Source: Diabrotica undecimpunctata
Taxonomy: Eukaryota > Arthropoda > Insecta > Coleoptera > Chrysomelidae
Direction of reading: 5' to 3'
DNA length: 64,000 nucleotides
NCBI RefSeq assembly: GCF_040954645.1
Contig: NC_092804.1
Location: 87,781,717 to 87,845,716 of the forward strand
Positions 22,283 through 33,398 of this stretch are shown here, in pieces (within the stretch, counting starts at the first letter, position 1; every line of letters begins with the position of its first letter). The notes under the pieces were generated by a model. It was not told the origin of the DNA. It did not search any database and was given only the letters and a program-made list of their open reading frames with translations. Position numbers and translations under genes: made by a program.

Positions 22283-22570
22283 TTAAAGTAATTTAAACTT
22301 ACACAAAATCATCAATACATAAAATTAAGCTTTGTTTATAACAATACAAATTTATAGAACCAATTTCTTATAAAATATACCATATTATAATTCATTTAGG
22401 TCGGTACTACCCTGTTCTTCACTGTTCATAGTGCTGCTTATCGCATTTTCTCAAATAAATATAACCGACCTATAACATCATTTAAACATATGTATTATGT
22501 TTTATACAAAATATATGTAAATTTAAATGTAAATATGCCAAGTGCCATACGATATATAAATAAAAGTTAT
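22283..22570. other. No gene recognised
   Basis: AT-rich spacer between the hairpin MITE and the Tc1-like relic. Confidence 0.6.
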
Positions 22571-22930
22571 TTAAAAAAAATCAGGATCTTCTCTAACTTT
22601 ATGTAAAGTCCATAAACAAAAATTTAAACGTTTATTACAATTATGTTCTGTCAAATGCTGATGTAGTTGAGTGTGATACGGATGATAGCGGTTTGTCTTA
22701 TATATTCTGCATACACTCGTGTGACTGATTTCTAATTTACCAGACATTTTTTCTAATAGTTTCTTTGGGTTTTCCATAACAGAAAGCAAGACATCAAGTT
22801 CGTTGACGTTGTCACCACTAACTGGTTTTTATTTACTTTTTCGTATGCAACATTACCAGTAACACGGACTCTATTTAACAATTGGGGAAAATCTTTTTTA
22901 GACATCTAACGTTGCGGAGCAATACACACT
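22571..22930 (-). pseudogene. Tc1-like (DUF4817-associated) transposase N-terminal relic
   Basis: The 22571-22789 frame reads LEISHTSVCRIYKTNRYHPY then QLHQHLTEHNCNKRLNFC, the HTH and linker of the arthropod transposase group with the consensus ISHTSV-x-RI ... PYH-x-Q ... R-x-x-FC-W. A little N-terminal sequence is readable to about 22920 in another frame (NRVRVTGNVAYEK). The DDE domain is absent. Confidence 0.65.
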
Positions 22931-23069
22931 GGCATCTTATATTAAGGAAAAACAAATAACCATACCTATCGCCATAAATAAAAAAAAAATTGTTTAAGAA
23001 CTGCTTTTTACCAAAAGAAATCAAAAGAACAAAAATATTTCCGAAGGCCATAAACTAATTTTGGTATTT

Positions 23070-23275
23070 ACCTCGATTCACCATCGAGTTTAATATTAAT
23101 TCTTGTAATAGTATTAATCTTAGCTCTAGGTTTAATTGTACTACCCGCGGAAATCTTTGGGAACATTTTATTCGCCTCTACGCAAGAATCGTCTTCTTTG
23201 TGATTTAACATTCCTAAAAGCCTACCGAGACCACTATTCCCAAATTTAATTTCTAGTTCCTTTTTGCATTCTTAA
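23070..23275 (-). other. Unrecognised open stretch, about 66 codons
   Basis: The minus strand reads without stops from about 23271 to 23075 (ECKKELEIKFGNSGLGRLL ... IKLDGESR). It does not match a family I know. It lies downstream, in the same orientation, of the RTE relic at 23470-23935 and may belong to the same repeat. Confidence 0.35.
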
Positions 23276-23469
23276 TTAAACGTCCTGGTTAGTAACGTGG
23301 TCCCTATAGGATATCTTCAGGATTCTACGATAAAGCCACATTTCAAGAGCCTCAATTATCTTGCAGGTAGCGTCTGTGAAAATCCACGGGTACAACAGTA
23401 TAGGAAAAATATAACATCGTAGTAATCTGATTTTTTATGGGTACTGATAAATCGTAGCATAGCAGATAA

Positions 23470-23935
23470 ATGGCGTTTGAATAGCTTATCCATTTTTTGA
23501 AATGCAAATCTTGCTTTCTCTATCCTTGATTTTATTTCTAGGGAATGGTGTCTCTAGAATAGGTTTACTCTATTGGTTGACCATTCACACTGATTCTTTC
23601 AATTTGCTGTTCATTCTTAGAGATCATCATACATTTTGTTTTCTTAATGTTCAGTGGAAGTCAATATCTCTGACTCACTTCTCTGATTCTATTCGTTAAC
23701 TTCTGGAGGGCTTCATAACTTTCAGCGAATACCACCGTATCATCCGCGTATCTGGTGTTATTCATACATTCTCCGTTAATTCGAATTCCGGCTTCAACAT
23801 CTTCTACTGCTTCTTGAAAGATTTCCTTAGAGTATATGTTAAACAGCAAGGGTGATAGTATACATCCCTGTCGGACTCCACGTTTGATGATTACATCGTT
23901 GATATAGCACTTGTATGCTAAAGAGAGCCTCTCTC
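23470..23935 (-). pseudogene. RTE-type LINE reverse transcriptase fragment
   Basis: The translation contains RGVRQGCILSPLLFNIYSKE followed by the catalytic YADD box in NNTRYADDTVVFAES and then LTNRIREVSQRY. Further down, in another frame, SRIEKARFAFQKMDKLFK matches the RT thumb region. EN and the rest of RT are missing. It is related to, but distinct from, the full-length RTE at 41460-44969. Confidence 0.8.
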
Positions 23936-23984
23936 GTACTCACTGCGTTCCGAAAAAGCCAGTTTACCTTCCTAAGATCCTGAA

Positions 23985-24894
23985 ATAACTAGACAAGACA
24001 TCGCTAGAGTTCTTAGAAACTCAAAGCTTCCCACTCCGAACATTAGTCAATCTGAGAAAAAAGCCCTGAAAGAACTTCAGTCAAATCCAAATCTAGTCAT
24101 TATTCCCGCCGATAAAGGCAATGCCACCATCATCCTAAACACTTCTTACATTAATAAACTCTCAAATCTCAACACTTCAGACTACATACCAATTCCTAAT
24201 AATCCAAAAACTTATCTCGAGAAAACAACAAAAGCCATTATCAATAAAACCTATCTTCCTGTTGGCATAAAACAATATAAAATTTCTCGTGAAAAATCTT
24301 CCAGAACACCTCGAATATATGGCCTACCCAAAATTCACAAACCCGATATTCGTCTACGTACCATTGTCTGTGCATACAACTGCCCTATACAACTGTTGGC
24401 CGAGTACTTGGACAAAAGTCTACAACCTCTCGCCGAAAATGCTTCATCCTTCGTCAAAAATTCTTTTCATTTCATCTAACTTCTTAAACAATACCCTATA
24501 TCACCGTTAGACATTCGAGTAAGTTTCGATATCGTTTCACTCTTTACAAACATTCCTATAGACGAAACTCTAAACATTTTGAAAACTAAATACAGTATCC
24601 AGCAAGACCACTTATCTCTCATTAAACATTGTATGTACACCACTTATTTCATCTTCCAAAATCAATTCTACAGACAAATAAGTGATGCCCCAATGGGCTC
24701 CCCACTATCTCCAGTAATTGTTGTTCTCCAAACCCACATGTTGGCTACGATATGTTAACGATACATTCGTCATTTGGCCCCATAGCAGGGATGCTTTGGT
24801 GTCTTTTCAAACCCATCTGAATGGTAGACATCCCAATATCCAGTTCACGATGGAGGTGGAAACTGATTCATCCCTACTGTTTCTCAACGTTATC
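23985..24894 (+). pseudogene. Penelope reverse transcriptase
   Basis: Readable motifs: NLVIIPADKGNATIILN, RIYGLPKIHKPDIRLR, SFDIVSLFTNIPIDE and ISDAPMGSPLSPV, all hallmarks of Penelope RT. A frameshift near 24715 moves to a frame with WLRYVNDTFVIWPH, where the usual YVDD has become YVND, so one catalytic Asp is replaced. The frame ends at the Polinton insertion (SSLLFLNVI). Confidence 0.92.
24889..24894 (+). repeat. Target-site duplication GTTATC, left copy
   Basis: Identical to 41076-41081 on the other side of the Polinton. Six-base duplication inside the Penelope RT. Confidence 0.97.
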
Positions 24895-26541
24895 AGTAGA
24901 TAGATAGGGTTCCTTCTGGAGCGTAAGTGACGTCACACGTCGATCGTCAAGCGTACGTATCCTCATGGGTCAAGGCCACGCCCCCCTCGTGACGTAGGAA
25001 CGAGTCTAGGGTCTCGAGGCCACGCCCCTCGACCAATGGTGACGTAGGAACGTACCTCGTGTCTCTAGACCACGCCCCTCGGCCAATGGTGGCGTAGGAA
25101 CGTCCCCCCATGTCTTGCTGACCAATGGTGGACGTCCTCGTGACGTCGGAACGTGTCGTCGACCAATGGCAGCATAGCAGCGTCAGTGGTGGGAACAGCA
25201 ACACCCCCAGCGACCAATGACAGCTCAGAATTTGAATAAACATCATAGAAATGGCGGTATAGCGATGAGGGACCAATGGTGACATAGTAACGCCCTCCTC
25301 GTGACGTCAATGACAGCATAGCAGCGTCAGTGGTGGGAATATCAGGCCAATGGTGGCATAGTAACGCCCTCCTCGTGACGTCGGAACGTGTCGTCGACCA
25401 ATAACAGCATAGCAGCGTCAGTGGTGGGAATAGCAGGCCAATGGTGGCATAGGAACGTCCCCCAATGTCTTGCTGACCAATGGAGGACGTCCTCGTGACG
25501 TCGGAACGTGTCGTCGACCAATGACAGCATAGCAGCGTCAGTGGTGGGAATAGCAGGCCAATGGTGGCATAGGAACGTCCCCCAATGTCTTGCTGACCAA
25601 TGGTGGACGTCCTCGTGACGTCGGAACGTGTCGTTGACCAATGGCAGCATAGCAGCGTCAGTGGTGGGAATAGCAACACCCCCAGCGACCAATGACAGCT
25701 TAGAATTTGAATAAACAACATAGAAATGGCGGTATAGCGATGAGGGACCAATGGTGACATAGTAACACCCTCCTCGTGACGTTAGAACGTTTTCCTCGAC
25801 CAATGATGCCACAGAAACGTGTCCTCGACCAATGGTGGACATCCTCGTGACGTTGGAGGCCAATGTTGTGCATCAACGGCCAATGAGAAAGACGTGCATC
25901 GACTAATGGTGGAGTCGTACCACAATATTAACGAAAAGACGCCCCCAGTCCCCCCCATTCCCCCGAAAAGACGTTCCCAGTCCCCCCATTCCTCCCGAAA
26001 AGACGCCCCCCCAATAATAACGAAGCTACACGTCAACGTAACCAATGAGAACGATGTTCAATCGCTGGTCGGTGACTGCGTTCTATGAATTGACAAAGAG
26101 AAGAAGACGAATGACAGACAAAGAGAGCCATTTTTCCTCGTATTTTTTTGTAATTAAAACCTACAACCATTAGCGTAAAACTTCTAAATTTTTTCAATTT
26201 ATATTTTACGAGTTACCTCGTATATATTTTATCGATTACCATAATAACAAAAATTCGTTTATTTTTCAATTTATACTTTACATGATCAGTTGAAATCTTT
26301 ATAAAAGAGATCTTGCTACTGAGAATAATGACATCATCGGATACGCCGGCTATTAAAAATGTCTCACGCAATCACGATATATAGCCGGAAACACGTGCAC
26401 ATTCCAATTCGATTATTTAATGTAAGATAAAATATATTCTCTCATGGAGGCAGGAAGTTAATAATTAAGCCCGGCATGTGATGCATAAATGAATAGTCTT
26501 ACGAAATATTGCGCAACATAGTTTTAGCGTGGGAGAGGCAG
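24895..26541 (+). repeat. Left terminal inverted repeat of the Polinton (1647 bp)
   Basis: Inverse of 39672-41075, about 240 bp longer because a unit of roughly 90-120 bp in the tandem part (25300-25640) has extra copies. The outer kilobase is an array of degenerate units, most with a CCAATGG box followed by GACGTC or GCGTCA; about twenty CCAAT boxes point the same way. CCACGCCCC boxes lie in the outer 200 bp. A C-rich part (25940-26010) and an AT-rich inner part follow, and the repeat ends at GCGTGGGAGAGGCAG. Long open frames here are by-products of the repeats. Confidence 0.95.
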
Positions 26542-26573
26542 TTAGATAAAGAGCAGATGCACTACATATCGTC

Positions 26574-26605
26574 AGTTCAATTCTGATCATCCTTCAGACA
26601 AGTTG
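26574..26605 (+). promoter_or_regulatory. Predicted core promoter: Inr TCAGT plus DPE
   Basis: TCAGT with its A at 26574 matches the arthropod initiator. AGTTG at 26601-26605 sits at +28 to +32 and fits the DPE consensus RGWYV. It lies just inside the left terminal repeat and points at the small protein and polymerase B. No TATA box is evident. Confidence 0.55.
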
Positions 26606-26692
26606 TGTGTTTTGTGCAGCGTCAGCAATTATACAAAGTACCGTTCGGAGAAGTTCTGTGTTTGTGAAGTGCCGGCAATTATATATACAAAA

Positions 26693-27045
26693 GTAAGTTT
26701 TATAATACTTAACCTTTTTTATATCATTTAGAATTCATCATTATCTTTACTAATTTCCAATTCTTAATAATTTTTCTGATTTAAACATTTTATTCAAATT
26801 ACTTGGTTATATTCTCCGTTCTAAAAAAAAATGTTTGTAAATAGTGCGGTATTTGTAATTTTTTGTTTCTATGAAAGTTTTGTTAGTTAAAACTATTTCA
26901 TTGTTAAATTAAAAAATATACATATTATAATAGATAGAATTTTTGTAAAATAATATTGCTACTCAAAGATATTTCACTGTTAAATTAAGAAATTGCTAGT
27001 CAAAGATATGTTACTGTTAAATTAAGAAAATATATATTGTTGCAG
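26693..27045 (+). other. Predicted 5'-UTR intron
   Basis: The donor AAA/GTAAGT at 26693 and the acceptor TTGTTGCAG ending at 27045 bound an AT-rich 353-bp stretch. The acceptor is followed immediately by ATG of the next gene. Predicted from splice consensus only. Confidence 0.5.
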
Positions 27046-27357
27046 ATGGACCTAAAAAAGATTAATGCATCCTCTCTGCTTACAGAGAAGACAATCAAGC
27101 CAATTAGAAAGCTAAACAGCCTACCCGTAGGAGTACCCCAGAAGATAATTGCGGCAAGAGAAGTCGATACGAAATTTGGGAAATCCATCCTTATTGAATT
27201 AGAAAAGGAGGTGACGTTCTTGCCGCAAAGGGTGGTTGAACTCTACAGGCCGCATTTGGAACATTTCAGCGAGGGAAAGTACAGCTTGGTGTTCCGAGGA
27301 AACGTTGCCACTGGAAAGGTGCAGCCAGCCGCCTCGTTTGAAATAATAGAAAATTAG
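27046..27357 (+). CDS. Small Polinton protein, possibly ssDNA-binding (OB-like)
   Basis: 103 residues from the first ATG, which directly follows a splice-acceptor sequence. The central part (DTKFGKSILIELEKEVTFLP then QRVVELYRP) has the alternating beta pattern and basic character I associate with small proteins found next to polB in Polintons. I have no firm domain match, so single-stranded DNA binding is only a guess. It ends 60 bp before polB on the same strand and probably shares its promoter. Confidence 0.65.
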   Translation: MDLKKINASSLLTEKTIKPIRKLNSLPVGVPQKIIAAREVDTKFGKSILIELEKEVTFLPQRVVELYRPHLEHFSEGKYSLVFRGNVATGKVQPAASFEIIEN

Positions 27358-27417
27358 AGGATAAAAAAAAATATTGGTGAGTTTTTCATTTATTGATTTA
27401 TTGCTTTTTACTTAATC

Positions 27418-30400
27418 ATGAGTAACATTGGTGATCTTAGTAGTGACATTGTACAACATTTAATTCAAGCGCGTGATGTTTTGTTTCGAAATTATACACC
27501 GCGAGAAGCGAATATTTGGTTAAATCACATTAAAAGGCATTTGACTTTGTTTACTAAAGCGATTCGGTGTGGGGACTTGGAATTAGCTAAATTACGGCAA
27601 CTACAGACAAACGCGGGGCATTTAAAGACAATTAAATCGGAAATTCAAAATTTCGGTCTTCGCGTGGGTGGTGGAATTACTAAACATCGTCGGGTTAAAT
27701 GGGAAGATGTAAATTCCGCATTCAAGAGTAGAATCAGAACAGGTATAATTATTAATCTAGGACACAAAGATTTAATGCAATTTTTCGGGGATTGTTTTAA
27801 GTTATTTAGAATTCGAATTAAAAACATTTTAAAAAAATTAAATATAAAATGTAATATGACATTATGTGGAGAATTTATTAGAAAATCAAATCAAGGAGGT
27901 GATATTAACCAATTTAAATATTTTAATACCAAAAACGAAGCCATAGACGCAGGAACGGACTTGGTTTTATGGTTTCACACAAACATAGTTGATAAATTAA
28001 TGTCTAAGCTATCGGAATTTGAAGAAACGGGATCAGGGTGGGCTTTGAAAAAAATAGTTTCTTTAGAAGTCAATATAAATAAATATGAAGTGGGAAATGG
28101 AGCTTCGTCGTTCATTAGACTTCCAGAACAAATCCAAAAGAAGCACGCATGTATTAATATCAAAAACGATGATGAAGCATGCTTTTTTTGGAGCATAGTT
28201 TCAGCGATTTATCCAGCTAAATGCAGTTCAGATCGTACATCTTCATATCCACATTATGCGACTGTCTTAAATATCGATGGGCTAGAGACACCTATGACTA
28301 TAAAGGGTATTTCAAAATTTGAAAAGTTAAATAATATTTCTGTAAACGTGTACGGGTTAGAAATGAATGTTGCTAAAGAGAGAACATTTTACGTAACAAC
28401 GCCGGTAAGGCTATGCAAAACCAAATTAACTAAACATGTAAATTTATTGATTGTACAAGATAAATATTTTCCAAAATTGAATGACTACGAAGCACCTATG
28501 GCTCACGATGAATCTGTAGAAATTAAGTATCATTATTGCATGATTAAAGATATGTCTCGACTTATGTCCAGGCAGTTAAGTAAGAACCGTAATAAAAAAT
28601 TTTTATGTGATAGGTGTTTGAATTATTTTAGTAGTTTTGACAGATTAAATGATCATGCAAAATACTGTGAGAAAATTAATGAATGTAAAGTTTCTTTTCC
28701 ATCATATCAGAATGTTGAATTTAAAAATCATATTTATAAACAAACAACTCCTTTTGTAGTCTATGCCGATTTTGAGTCAATGTTGAACAAAGTTAAAAAC
28801 AGTCCATTAAAATGCAAAACAATCAAGTATCAGCAGCATAAAGCCTTTAGTGCAGGTTATTAGGTAAAATGCTCTTACGATGAATCTCTGTCGTTTTACC
28901 GAAGTTACGCAGGTGAAGATTGCATGGAGTGGTTTGCCAAGGAAATGACGTTGTTGGCGGCATTTGTGCAAGGAAAAATTAAAGATATTGTACCTATGAA
29001 TGTCACACCCAGTTTTAATGCATCTAATTGTCACATTTGCGAAAAAACGTTTTCAGATAAGGATGTAATTGTTCGTGATCATGACCATTTTACCGGAGAT
29101 TTTCGAGGACTCGCACACCAAGTGTGTAACTTAAATTTCAAAAAACTTTTCGTTGTCCCAATTTTTTTTCATAATCTTAGCGGTTACGATTCGCATATGA
29201 TGATTAGAGATCTTGCGAAAAATGGTAGTATCAGCTTACTACCAATAAATAAGGAAAAGTATATTTCATTTACAATATACGATTCTGAGGTCAGTATTAA
29301 GTTGAGGTTCGTTGATTCACTGAGATTTTTAAATTCATCATTGGACAAGTTGGCTGCCACATTGCAACCTGAGGATTTAAGATATTTAGCTAGCGAATTT
29401 CCAAATACCACTCCCGAACAAATGGAATTATTGAAACGAAAAGGCATATTCCCATACGAATATATTGAGTCTTTCAATAAATTGAATGAAACGCAACTAC
29501 CATCAATTGATAAATTTTACAGCTCATTATCGGGTGAACACATCTCCAAAAATATGTATCATCATGCTCAGAATGTTTGGCAGTCATTCGGTATTAAAAA
29601 TATTTTGGAATATAGTATGTTGTACATGAAAACTGATATTATGTTACTGACTTGCATTTTTGAAAATTTTCGACAAAAATGTCGAAGTACATACAGTCTT
29701 GATCCTGCATGGTACTATACCATGCCTGGATTTTCTTGGGATGCAATGCTTAAATATACTGGATGTAAACTTGAACTGCTGAATGATATCGATAAAATCA
29801 TGTTTATTGAGAAAGCTATCCGAGGTGGTATAAGTCAAGTAAGTAATCGGTATTCTGAGGCAAATAACAAATACATGCATAATTATGATCCATCAAAGCC
29901 TAGTAAATATGTGCTATATTTAGATGTCAACAATTTGTATGGTTGGGCAATGTCTCAATTCTTACCATATGGGGGTTTCGAGTGGGTCGATACCAATATT
30001 GATGTCTTGTCTATTCCTGACGATGGAGATACAGGATACATACTACAAGTGGATTTGGAATACCCAGAACACTTGCATGACTTACATCGAGATTTACCGT
30101 TTTGTTGCGAACATCGTGTGCCACCAAGAAGTAAGCTTCCAAAACTTATGACCACCTTGTACCATAAAAAAGAGTACACTTTGCATTATCGCAATCTAAA
30201 ACAAGCTCTGAATGCATGACTCAAACTAACAAAAATCCATAAAGTGTTGAAATTCAAACAGAGCGCTTGGCTTAAGCCATATATCGATCTTAATACAAAA
30301 TTGCGAACTGCAGCAACTGCAGCATTTGAAAAAGACTTGTACAAGTTAGCCAACAACGCCATATTTGGTAAAACGATGGAAAACATTAGGAAACATCGCA

Positions 30401-31224
30401 TTGTAAAACTTGTATCAAAATGGGATGGAAGATATGGAGCGAAAAATTTGATTGCTAGTCCAAGATTTCATAATAGAACTGTGTTTAATGAAAATTTAAT
30501 GGCAATCGAACTTAACAAAACAGAGCTCATTTTCAACAAACCATTGTACATCGGCATGTCAATTTTAGATATATCCAAAGTGTGTATGTACGATTTTCAT
30601 TATAACTTTATGCTGCCATATATGGGAGTTGAAAATTGTAAGCTAATGTATGGGGACACTGATAGTTTTATCTATGAATTAAAATGTGATGACGTTTACA
30701 GAGATGTTATTAAAGCAAATTTATCCAAATTCGATACATCAGACTATTCTGAGAATAATATTTATGGAATACCTCAAGTCAACAAAAAAGTTCTCGGAAT
30801 GATGAAAGATGAGGCAAACGGTCGCATTATGACTCATTTTGTCGGACTTAGATCTAAAATGTATTCGTTTAAGATTAGTACGACGGATGAGGATCGAAAT
30901 GCATTGTGGGATAAATACAAGAATAATATGGATGATGCAAATATTGAAAGACTTGCAAATAATTTAGGCGTCACAAAAAAATCTAAGGGTGTAAAATATT
31001 CAACGGTAAAAAATGACATTACTTTCGATGATTATGTTAAGTGTTTAAACGAATTTACAACTAAAACAGTTTCCCAATCAACGTTTCGTTCCTACGCCCA
31101 TGATCTTTTTACAATAACACAAGAAAAAATTGCATTAAGTCCGTATGACGATAAACGTTACTTGCAACAAAATTCTCATGACACTTTACCTTGGGGTCAT
31201 TATGAAACCACAATGATTGAGTAA
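27418..31224 (+). pseudogene. POLB: Protein-primed family B DNA polymerase of the Polinton (two nonsense codons)
   Basis: One frame of 1268 codons interrupted by TAG at 28861 (codon 482) and TGA at 30217 (codon 934). An N-terminal part includes HACINIKNDDEACFFWSIVS, then a Cys/His finger (CDRCLNYFSSFDRL). Exonuclease: YADFES around residue 450 and FHNLSGYDSHMMIRDL. A Cys/His endonuclease-VII-like insert follows (CHICEKTFS ... VRDHDHFTGDFRGLAHQVCN). Polymerase: YLDVNNLYG near 835, NNAIFGKTMEN near 978 and YGDTDSFIYE near 1080, whose acidic residues bind metal. It would copy the element from a terminal-protein primer. The second stop removes most of the palm, so this copy is dead. Confidence 0.95.
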
Positions 31225-31650
31225 AAACAAAAATTAATAAATGAAAACATAACCAATTTTTTTTTTATAGCTTTATCAATCTCCACACGAAAATGGACTG
31301 GCTATTTGTTAAATGAATATGTAGAATGATAATTGTAATTTAGTGAAAATCAACATTTGTAATTATTATAAGTAGAAAATAAAAACTCTAAAAAATATAC
31401 ATTGTTTTTCTGTAATTTTAAGTCTCAGCTTATCTTTTCCAGCGTTGTGAGACATTCAATGTGAAAATAAAAAAAGACATGTTTGCATAAATAGCATTTA
31501 TTTTGATTATTACATAAAATCATTTACAACAATTGTTCGTCGACGAGGATAATTTTTTCGTGCAGGCTTGTGTAGCTCGTTAACTAGTTGTATCTTCTCC
31601 TCGGTAAATGCCATGTCTAGCTTCCAACGATTCGATTCTTTGAACTAACG
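31225..31650. terminator. Convergent gene ends with polyadenylation signals
   Basis: Plus-strand AATAAA near 31375-31380 serves the polymerase. Minus-strand AATAAA (TTTATT at 31497-31502) serves the coiled-coil/DUF8207/ATPase block. No gene is seen in this 0.4-kb stretch. Confidence 0.55.
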
Positions 31651-32250
31651 CTAATTCGTTGTTCCGTTGGCTTTATTATGTAAGAGGTAATCTTCCATTA
31701 CATTAAGACGCTCATCTAAATCATGTGAATTAAGATCCGCCGTTTTAATCTTTTTTTCTATTTCCAACGTTTTCATCATAATTTGTGCATTTTGGTTGGC
31801 GGCATCTGTAATATTCTTCGTCATTTCTTGTTTAAATATATCAAGATCATTTTTAAATTCATGCATTTGTTTTGATAAATCAGATATTTTCGAAGCAGTC
31901 ATTTTATTCTCATCAGACAACTCGTTAACTTTTTTACTTAAATTAACTTCTATTTTACTAATGGAGTTTGAGATTTTTTGTTCGAGTTGAGTATCTTTTT
32001 GAATTCTATTTTTTTGTATCAAATTAATCTCTTTTCTTAGAAAAGTTTTCGCACGAACAATGCTGTCATCTACATATTTCTTATTGGAAAGATGATTACC
32101 TGCTACAGGAGGATCTCGTGTAATGTCTTTATGTACTTCATGTATCTAGTTTTGTAAATCCAAAATGGATTGCTTTAAGCCTTCACGTAGCTTTTTAACA
32201 ACTTGTTCATTAGAACGGTAATGATGACGACCAAACTTGTCAACACTCAT
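31651..32250 (-). pseudogene. Coiled-coil Polinton protein with N-terminal MSVDKFGR motif
   Basis: From ATG at 32250 the frame gives 199 codons with one TAG about 34 codons in. The opening MSVDKFGRHHY is the start seen in a family of Polinton proteins that I associate with fibre-like structures. The rest is charged and heptad-patterned (ISKIEVNLSKKVNELSDEN and LDIFKQEMTKNITDAANQN), consistent with a long coiled coil. Virion fibre is an inference. It lies 31 bp downstream of the DUF8207-like gene on the same strand. Confidence 0.7.
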
Positions 32251-32280
32251 GTTGGAAATGATGTTCCAATAATCCAAACA

Positions 32281-33396
32281 TTAATATATAATATCTGCTT
32301 CACGTAATTCGTTGATAATGGCAACAATTTCGTTATTGTGGGATGTGTTTCCTGCTTCTTGGGAAGCAACCAGCAATTTGAGTCTGTCGCATAGTTCGTT
32401 TGGATCATCCCAATATACATATTCAATAGGATTATCGTTGTAGATCAAATGAGAATTATCGACGAGCCCTGACCCTTTGGAGCTAGATGGTGAAGATAAC
32501 GATGTTCGAGGAGACGTTGTCATCGATGATGAACGAGTCGTTTTTGCTAAACGAACAAGACCTTCGAAAGGTTGTCTCTTTAATGCAGTAGATCGAGTTT
32601 TTGGTGGCGATTTCTTTGTTGTTTCATCGGTAGGTTTAAATAGCGGTTTGATAATATGATGATATTTTTTCCCAGTTGCACCTTTAAGACGACCTTTGGA
32701 ATCCAGATGAACTTCTGTACTATTTAATAAACTTTTATAGTGCTTTAAATCTGTATCATTATAATCTTCAGGGTTATCATAGAAAATTAGTTGGTATAGA
32801 CCTGGCGTTCCCGGCACCCATCCTCCTTCCCCACTACCATCACTGATGACTTGTATACTACCTTTGTTTTTGTTAAAGTTTATTCGTCGTTTACCCAACA
32901 TCCAGCCAATTTCATCATTGTAAATAGGTCCGTAGTTTTTATCAATTTTATTATCTTTCATCCAAAATTCTTTTATATACTTATGGCTCATTGGAGGATA
33001 TTGCTCGATATATTCATCAATAGCCTCTTTCGAAACATTATTAGGATCAAATATATCATGTTCGTTAACTTGATCGATTGATACTGCATCGGAAAATACA
33101 TCGTCATCTCTGGCTTCTTTTTTTATCTCTTCCTCCGTTTTCACCTCTTCTTTTTTAACGTGTCTAAGCTTGTTATTAATAGCATGATGCAACGTTTTTG
33201 ACGATTGCGCAATATCTGTTAGAGGTTTAGCTATGGGCTTAAAGAGTTTATTTAGCGACTCATCTTGTTCTGTTTTACCTAACTTTAATGCCAAATACTT
33301 TTTGCGAATGACACGAGCTAGTTCGGCAACTTTACGCGTGCGCGCAGCTACCTCTTTGTCTGACATATTGTTATACAATGCGTGTTTTTCGATCAT
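32281..33396 (-). CDS. DUF8207-type Polinton protein
   Basis: 371 residues, intact. The N-terminal half is helical and charged (KEEVKTEEEIKKEARDDD). The middle has WMLGKRRINFN and GTPGLYQLIFYDNPEDYND. The C-terminus YVYWDDPNELCDRLKLLVAS, then NEIVAIINELREADII, is the signature of a domain that recurs in insect Polintons and that I know as DUF8207. Function is unknown; a minor virion role is possible. It starts two bases from the end of the ATPase gene, so the two are probably cotranscribed. Confidence 0.82.
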   Translation of the reverse strand: MIEKHALYNNMSDKEVAARTRKVAELARVIRKKYLALKLGKTEQDESLNKLFKPIAKPLTDIAQSSKTLHHAINNKLRHVKKEEVKTEEEIKKEARDDDVFSDAVSIDQVNEHDIFDPNNVSKEAIDEYIEQYPPMSHKYIKEFWMKDNKIDKNYGPIYNDEIGWMLGKRRINFNKNKGSIQVISDGSGEGGWVPGTPGLYQLIFYDNPEDYNDTDLKHYKSLLNSTEVHLDSKGRLKGATGKKYHHIIKPLFKPTDETTKKSPPKTRSTALKRQPFEGLVRLAKTTRSSSMTTSPRTSLSSPSSSKGSGLVDNSHLIYNDNPIEYVYWDDPNELCDRLKLLVASQEAGNTSHNNEIVAIINELREADIIY

Positions 33397-33398
33397 AC

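Noticed and set aside
24947..26088. Long open frames in the left Polinton repeat (up to 231 codons) rich in Pro, Thr, His and Trp
   Set aside because: They arise from in-frame tandem repeats, occur on both strands and are mirrored in the right repeat (40035-41023). No start context or domain supports a gene.
27037..27045. Start of the first Polinton gene at TTG 27037
   Set aside because: TTGTTGCAG is a splice-acceptor sequence. The ATG at 27046 is the natural start.
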